Positions 60,064 to 64,000 of a stretch of 64,000 nt of DNA are shown piece after piece. Source of the stretch: CAWBRY01 sp963791295. GTDB lineage: Bacteria; Bacteroidota; Bacteroidia; Chitinophagales; Chitinophagaceae. Every line of letters begins with the position of its first letter. Positions within the stretch are counted from its first letter, which is position 1. Position numbers and translations under genes: made by a program. Location: NCBI GenBank assembly GCA_963791295.1, contig CAWBRY010000004.1, positions 992,001-1,056,000 of the forward strand, in the 5' to 3' direction. Below the pieces are notes generated by a model. The model did no database searches. It had not been told where the DNA came from and was given only the letters and a program-made list of their open reading frames with translations.

Positions 60064-62040
60064 GTGACTTTTACCCAAATAAAAATCCGCCAACCTTTGA
60101 GAAACAAAAAACGGCTGTATTGCTTATTGAGCCTGGGCTTTAGTTGGTTCTTCTATTCAGAAACACTGGCGCAAGTTCCACCGATGCAGTGGGCCAGACA
60201 CTATGGCGGATCCTCCGTCGATATTCCCTTTGCAATAAAAATAACTCCCGATGGCGGCACTATTGCTGTTGGATATACCGACTCCAAAGATGGCGACGTA
60301 AGTCCGCAACCTAGCCGCGATTACTGGGACCTATGGGCTGTGAAATTGGATCGCTGCGGAGAGATCCAATGGGAGAAATCAATGGGTGGTACGGGTTATG
60401 AAAGTGCCAGGGATGTGCAGCCCACCAGCGATGGGGGCTATCTCATTTTAGGAGAAACCAATTCGACCGATGGAGATGTGGTTGCAGGCTATGGTGGGAC
60501 AAAGGATATTTGGTTGGTTAAGTTAAGTGGAGCTGGGACAGTACAATGGCAAAAAAGAGTGGGAGGAACGGGTTTGGATATTGGTAACCGCCTCACTGCA
60601 TTAAGCGATGGCAATTTTCTGATTGCCGCTTCTACTTCTTCCAATGACGGCGATATTCATGGAAATCATGGCGTCGGTGGTTTTACCGATGGTTTGCTGC
60701 TCAAAGTAGATATCAACGGAAATGTTTTATGGAGTCAATGCTTTGGAGGGAGCAAGAATGAGGAATTACTGGATATTCAGATCATTGCCGGAAAGACATT
60801 TGTCGCAGGTTATGCTAATTCGACGGATGGCGACATTCCTCCCAGTCAAAAAAACTATGATGTATGGTTGCTGGCACTTGATGTAAATGGAAATAAGATC
60901 TTCAGCAAAATATATGGCGGCTCTCAAAATGACGTGGCTTATGCCATGACCCAGGGGGCCGATGGTTCATTGACGCTCGCGGGCTACACGACTTCTACGG
61001 ACGGCGACGTGAGCGGAGCGCATGGCAGCCAGGATTACTGGGTAGTCAATATTAGCCAGGGTGGCAAGTTGAACTGGCAAAAAGTATTGGGCGGTAGTGA
61101 TGCGGACTATGCGCGATCTATCTTGACAGATAAGGATAGCAGTTATATTGTTGGCGGCATCTCTTATTCAGCCGATGGCGATATCATCGAACCCAAAGGA
61201 GAAGGTGACTATTGGATGGCAAAGATTAGTTCAACGGGCAATCTCATGTGGCAGCAAAGTTGGGGTGGTGGTGACAATGATCACCTCCGCAGCATGGTTT
61301 ACGCACCGGCAACTAACGAATACTATATTGGAGGAGACTCTGAATCAGGCGATGGTGATTTTGATGACAGCAAGGGAGAAACGGATTTTGGCATCATCAA
61401 GCTCAAGATCCCTGAATTACAAACAAAGGATTCAACTGTGTGCAGCATCAATGGTTTTACCGCTGCACCGGATACACTAAGAGACGCCTGTGGTTATGAC
61501 TCCGTAATTGTAAGTTATCAGCCCACTATCATTAAGGGTCCGTTTGATCAAATTCAAAAATCGGATACCATATTCGTCGGACAGCAGATCGTTCTTCCTT
61601 CCCATGGCAATGGAACGATCGTATGGAATCCTGATCCCACATTGAGTTGTCTTTCCTGCCCCAATCCCATAGCTACACCATTGGTCACTACGACTTATAC
61701 TGCATATAACTTCCTCGCCTCTGATTGCAGAGTAGGCGATGATTTTACCGTAGTTGTATTAAATGATGCGGTTGTTATGACGCCGACGGGCTTTACACCG
61801 AATGGAGATGGATTAAATGATTATTTCGGTCCATTGGGAAAAGTGCCGGACAGTTATATTCTGCAAATATTCAACCGGAATGGCGAGACCATATTTAAGA
61901 GCTCCAGCATGGAAAGTCGATGGAATGGAATGTATAAAGGAGTAAGGCAGCCCGGGGATGTTTACATCTATATGATCCACTATAAAGACATACAAAATAA
62001 ACCACATCAGCAAAAAGGAACCTTTGTGCTGATCCGCTAG
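60064..62040 (+). CDS. Type IX-secreted propeller protein with CHU_C sorting tail
   Basis: This 658-residue protein starts at a GTG (60064) with a signal peptide (SETLAQ). About seven 50-residue units follow, each with a STDGDV-type turn and a WQK/GGS motif (ETNSTDGDVVAGYGGTKDIW, YANSTDGDIPPSQKNYDVWL, YTTSTDGDVSGAHGSQDYWV), as expected for a seven-bladed beta-propeller. The C-terminal FTPNGDGLNDYFGPLG ... IQIFNRNGETIF-type segment is the gliding-associated (type B) sorting domain. Function of the propeller is unknown; no catalytic motif is visible. Confidence 0.85.
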   Translation: MTFTQIKIRQPLRNKKRLYCLLSLGFSWFFYSETLAQVPPMQWARHYGGSSVDIPFAIKITPDGGTIAVGYTDSKDGDVSPQPSRDYWDLWAVKLDRCGEIQWEKSMGGTGYESARDVQPTSDGGYLILGETNSTDGDVVAGYGGTKDIWLVKLSGAGTVQWQKRVGGTGLDIGNRLTALSDGNFLIAASTSSNDGDIHGNHGVGGFTDGLLLKVDINGNVLWSQCFGGSKNEELLDIQIIAGKTFVAGYANSTDGDIPPSQKNYDVWLLALDVNGNKIFSKIYGGSQNDVAYAMTQGADGSLTLAGYTTSTDGDVSGAHGSQDYWVVNISQGGKLNWQKVLGGSDADYARSILTDKDSSYIVGGISYSADGDIIEPKGEGDYWMAKISSTGNLMWQQSWGGGDNDHLRSMVYAPATNEYYIGGDSESGDGDFDDSKGETDFGIIKLKIPELQTKDSTVCSINGFTAAPDTLRDACGYDSVIVSYQPTIIKGPFDQIQKSDTIFVGQQIVLPSHGNGTIVWNPDPTLSCLSCPNPIATPLVTTTYTAYNFLASDCRVGDDFTVVVLNDAVVMTPTGFTPNGDGLNDYFGPLGKVPDSYILQIFNRNGETIFKSSSMESRWNGMYKGVRQPGDVYIYMIHYKDIQNKPHQQKGTFVLIR

Positions 62041-62064
62041 AACCCATACCGAAAAAAAACCAAT

Positions 62065-63708
62065 ATGGACAGAAGAGAATTTTTTACCCGGACCCGCAAA
62101 AGAACGGCAGCTCCATCGAAAAGGGTGAGAGCATTTTACAAAACTGCCGACAGCGGTTTAACTCCCTACAATGGAGCCTGGACTGTAAACGAAGTTGCAC
62201 ACCTTTTAAAACGCGTCATGTTTGGCGCTAAAAAATCAGATATCGATTATTTCCTGACGCGGACTCCCGGTCAGGCAGTGGATGAATTGCTAGGAAACCT
62301 CACTACCCCTTCCCCTCCTGTAAGGGATTATGGTTTAATACAGGATGAGTTTGGCGCTTTATACGATGACCTTGGCGTTGCGCAGGGCCAGACCTGGGTA
62401 AATGATCCTAACACAGCCAGTGCGGAAGTAGTAAGAGGAACTATTAATGAATTGCGTAAGAGCAGCCTTAAAAAATGGTGGGCAGGACTTATCATCAACC
62501 AGGATAGAAGTATTCAGGAAAAGATGGTCCTGTTCTGGCATCATCATTTTTCAGTTCAACAATCTGAAGTAGAAAATTCCCAATTTTTATATCGCCATCA
62601 CAACCTGTTACGAAGCAATGCCATGGGAAATGTAAAAACATTGGCCAGAGAGGTGACCATCGATCCGGCCATGCTTCTTCATTTGAATGGATACCTTAAT
62701 TCCAAGCAGGCTCCTGATGAAAACTATGCCCGTGAGTTCCAGGAATTATTTACAATTGGTAAGGGACCTGACTCCGAATATACTGAAGACGATGTAATAG
62801 CCGCAGCCCGTGTGCTGACCGGCTGGCGGATCAATGATAATCCATTAGGAGCGGTCTTCGATTCGAGTGCGCATGATACAGGTAATAAAACTTTTTCCAG
62901 TTTTTACAACAATACAACGATCACAGGTAGCACCGATGGGAACCAGGAATTGGATGCCATTGTAAATATGATCTTTTCCACTACCGAAGCGTCGCGTTTC
63001 TTTTGCCGTAAGATCTACAAATGGTTTGTCTACTATGAAATTGACGATGCCACCGAAGTGAATGTGATCGCACCATTGGCGACTATTTTACGGGACAATA
63101 ATTATGATGTGGGCCCTATGCTGATAGCCTTATTCAAGAGCGAACATTTCTTTGATGTGCTCAACCAGGCCTGCTATATCAAAAATCCATTTGATATGAT
63201 TGTCGGTACATTACGGGAATTCAGTGTTTCATTTCCCGTATATACTGATTACGCGACGGGCTATCCACTATTCGACTCCCTCTATCAAAATGCAGCCGAC
63301 ATGCAGCAACAGCTGTTTCAGCCGCCTGACGTGGCGGGATGGCCTTCTTATCACCAGGAACCCATGCATTATGAGCTATGGGTAAATAGTAATTCTCTGC
63401 CGAAGCGGGCAAATTTTACCGATGGGCTTGTCAATGACCAGATCATTGATGTAAGAGCATTTGCCGGCAATTGTTCCAACCCCGCCGATCCTGACCAATT
63501 GGTTGCAGATATTACAGGACTCCTGCTACGTTACCCGCTCTCGATGAATTCAAAGACTTATGTAAAGACTAAATTTCTATTGAACGATACAACGGATAAT
63601 AGTATTTGGACCAATGCCTGGAATAGCAACAATTCGAGTGTAATTAATGCATCGCTGAATGAGCTATTCAAATTCATCATGAACCTTCCGGAGTTTCATT
63701 TGTGCTAG
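62065..63708 (+). CDS. DUF1800 family protein
   Basis: This 547-residue protein has the DUF1800 pattern: WTVNEVAHLLKRVMFGAKKS, QEKMVLFWHHHFSVQQSEVE, NYAREFQELFTIGKGPDSEY, YTEDDVIAAARVLTGWRIND and QQLFQPPDVAGWPSYHQEPM. The family is abundant in Bacteroidota and Planctomycetes, almost always beside a DUF1501 gene, and no biochemical role is established. It begins 25 bp after the propeller gene and the DUF1501 gene follows after 29 bp, so the three are probably one transcript. Confidence 0.9.
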   Translation: MDRREFFTRTRKRTAAPSKRVRAFYKTADSGLTPYNGAWTVNEVAHLLKRVMFGAKKSDIDYFLTRTPGQAVDELLGNLTTPSPPVRDYGLIQDEFGALYDDLGVAQGQTWVNDPNTASAEVVRGTINELRKSSLKKWWAGLIINQDRSIQEKMVLFWHHHFSVQQSEVENSQFLYRHHNLLRSNAMGNVKTLAREVTIDPAMLLHLNGYLNSKQAPDENYAREFQELFTIGKGPDSEYTEDDVIAAARVLTGWRINDNPLGAVFDSSAHDTGNKTFSSFYNNTTITGSTDGNQELDAIVNMIFSTTEASRFFCRKIYKWFVYYEIDDATEVNVIAPLATILRDNNYDVGPMLIALFKSEHFFDVLNQACYIKNPFDMIVGTLREFSVSFPVYTDYATGYPLFDSLYQNAADMQQQLFQPPDVAGWPSYHQEPMHYELWVNSNSLPKRANFTDGLVNDQIIDVRAFAGNCSNPADPDQLVADITGLLLRYPLSMNSKTYVKTKFLLNDTTDNSIWTNAWNSNNSSVINASLNELFKFIMNLPEFHLC

Positions 63709-63737
63709 GAATTCATTAACCCATGTAAACCCTTACC

Positions 63738-64000
63738 ATGAACAGACGCAATTTTTTAAAAAATACAGTACCTGCAGCCGTTACCATGCCTGCACTGATC
63801 AACGGCTTTTCTTTCAAAGCTATCGGTGAAGACAATGCTTTGGCCCAACTCTTCCGCGGATCCGCCGCTACCGATCACGTATTGGTGTTGATCCAATTAT
63901 CCGGCGGGAATGATGGTATTAATATGGTGGTGCCACTCGACGTATACGCCAATTATTATAATGCGCGGACCAACGTGGCCATACCCCAAAGCCAGGTGCT
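63738..64000 (+). CDS. DUF1501 family protein, N-terminal part (runs off the window)
   Basis: The ATG at 63738 opens MNRRNFLKNTVPAAVTMPAL, a short twin-arginine-like leader (RRNFLK), followed by ATDHVLVLIQLSGGNDGINM and VVPLDVYANYYNARTNVAIP, the conserved N-terminus of DUF1501 proteins. The frame continues past the window end. Such proteins pair with DUF1800; they resemble alkaline-phosphatase-fold sulfatase relatives but the activity is unknown. Confidence 0.85.
   Translation, partial: MNRRNFLKNTVPAAVTMPALINGFSFKAIGEDNALAQLFRGSAATDHVLVLIQLSGGNDGINMVVPLDVYANYYNARTNVAIPQSQV

Overview
The window looks like chromosomal DNA of a Bacteroidota bacterium, most likely family Chitinophagaceae. Direct support: type IX secretion C-terminal sorting domains of both kinds (a type A 'YPNP' tail at 24114 and a CHU_C / type B tail at 62040), a GldA-type gliding ABC ATPase, the long inserted form of IspG, a DUF1800-DUF1501 pair, TonB-plug and DUF5916 proteins, an ECF sigma/anti-sigma/outer-membrane-protein set, promoters of the Bacteroidota type (TTTG then TAnnTTTG), and few Shine-Dalgarno sequences. 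I see no rRNA, tRNA, CRISPR array, insertion sequence or prophage. Apart from a decayed patch at 43.7-46.7 kb it reads as ordinary core and accessory chromosome.

Layout. 1-3404 (minus): nfeD, slipin, a lipoprotein amidase and the start of an MGH1/GH63-like glucosidase. 3566-6675 (plus): a CPA1 cation/proton antiporter with a TrkA_C tail, a dicarboxylate/glutamate symporter and a small YXWGXW-type lipoprotein. 6701-13631 (minus): an MG2-like/TonB-plug protein, a CotH-like protein and the fused isobutyryl-CoA mutase IcmF. 13746-15941 (plus): an AmgK-like sugar kinase fused to the RapZ C-terminal domain, followed by a MurU-like nucleotidyltransferase. 16070-24114: an M1 peptidase, a metallophosphoesterase on the other strand, and a 1622-residue secreted metallopeptidase with eleven 79-residue Ig-like repeats. 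24162-27805: RidA, an orphan 3-hydroxyacyl-CoA-dehydrogenase C-domain protein overlapping tsaB, then a cysteine-free ArsR regulator and a persulfide dioxygenase-like/rhodanese fusion. 28017-30491: a DUF5916 protein. 30562-35730 (minus): ispG, yhhN-like, nadB and an LpxL-like acyltransferase, closely spaced. 35835-38572 (minus): batC- and batB-like genes, a class D beta-lactamase-like lipoprotein and a 42-residue lipoprotein.

38887-43712 holds a lipoprotein, kbl (minus), a small membrane protein, and an ECF sigma, anti-sigma and beta-barrel set. 43699-46707 (minus) holds three adjacent frameshifted genes: two diverged copies of a sensor-type beta-propeller lipoprotein flanking a YCF48/BNR-type gene. 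46773-52524 carries a serine hydrolase, an L,D-transpeptidase, an alpha/beta hydrolase and acs. 52626-56236 carries an MHS-type transporter, a small membrane protein, a beta-carbonic anhydrase and a GH130-like lipoprotein. 56265-59965 carries gldA, eno, a FtsB/DivIC-like gene, a small conserved gene and nth. 60064 to the end is a type IX-secreted propeller protein followed by DUF1800 and DUF1501 proteins.

The most notable signals are as follows. (i) Three sites share the form TGTAACA-N16-CGTnTnA (17 bp between TGTAAC and CGT), upstream of the ECF sigma gene, a neighbouring small membrane-protein gene and the distant DUF5916 gene; this predicts a small ECF regulon. (ii) The kinase-RapZ fusion beside a MurU-like gene suggests a cell-wall sugar salvage route with a built-in amino-sugar sensing domain. 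(iii) The anti-sigma factor has a tandemly duplicated N-terminal domain. (iv) A cluster of genes is decaying by frameshift. (v) Several TAnnTTTG promoters lie so close to the start codon that the messages may be leaderless.
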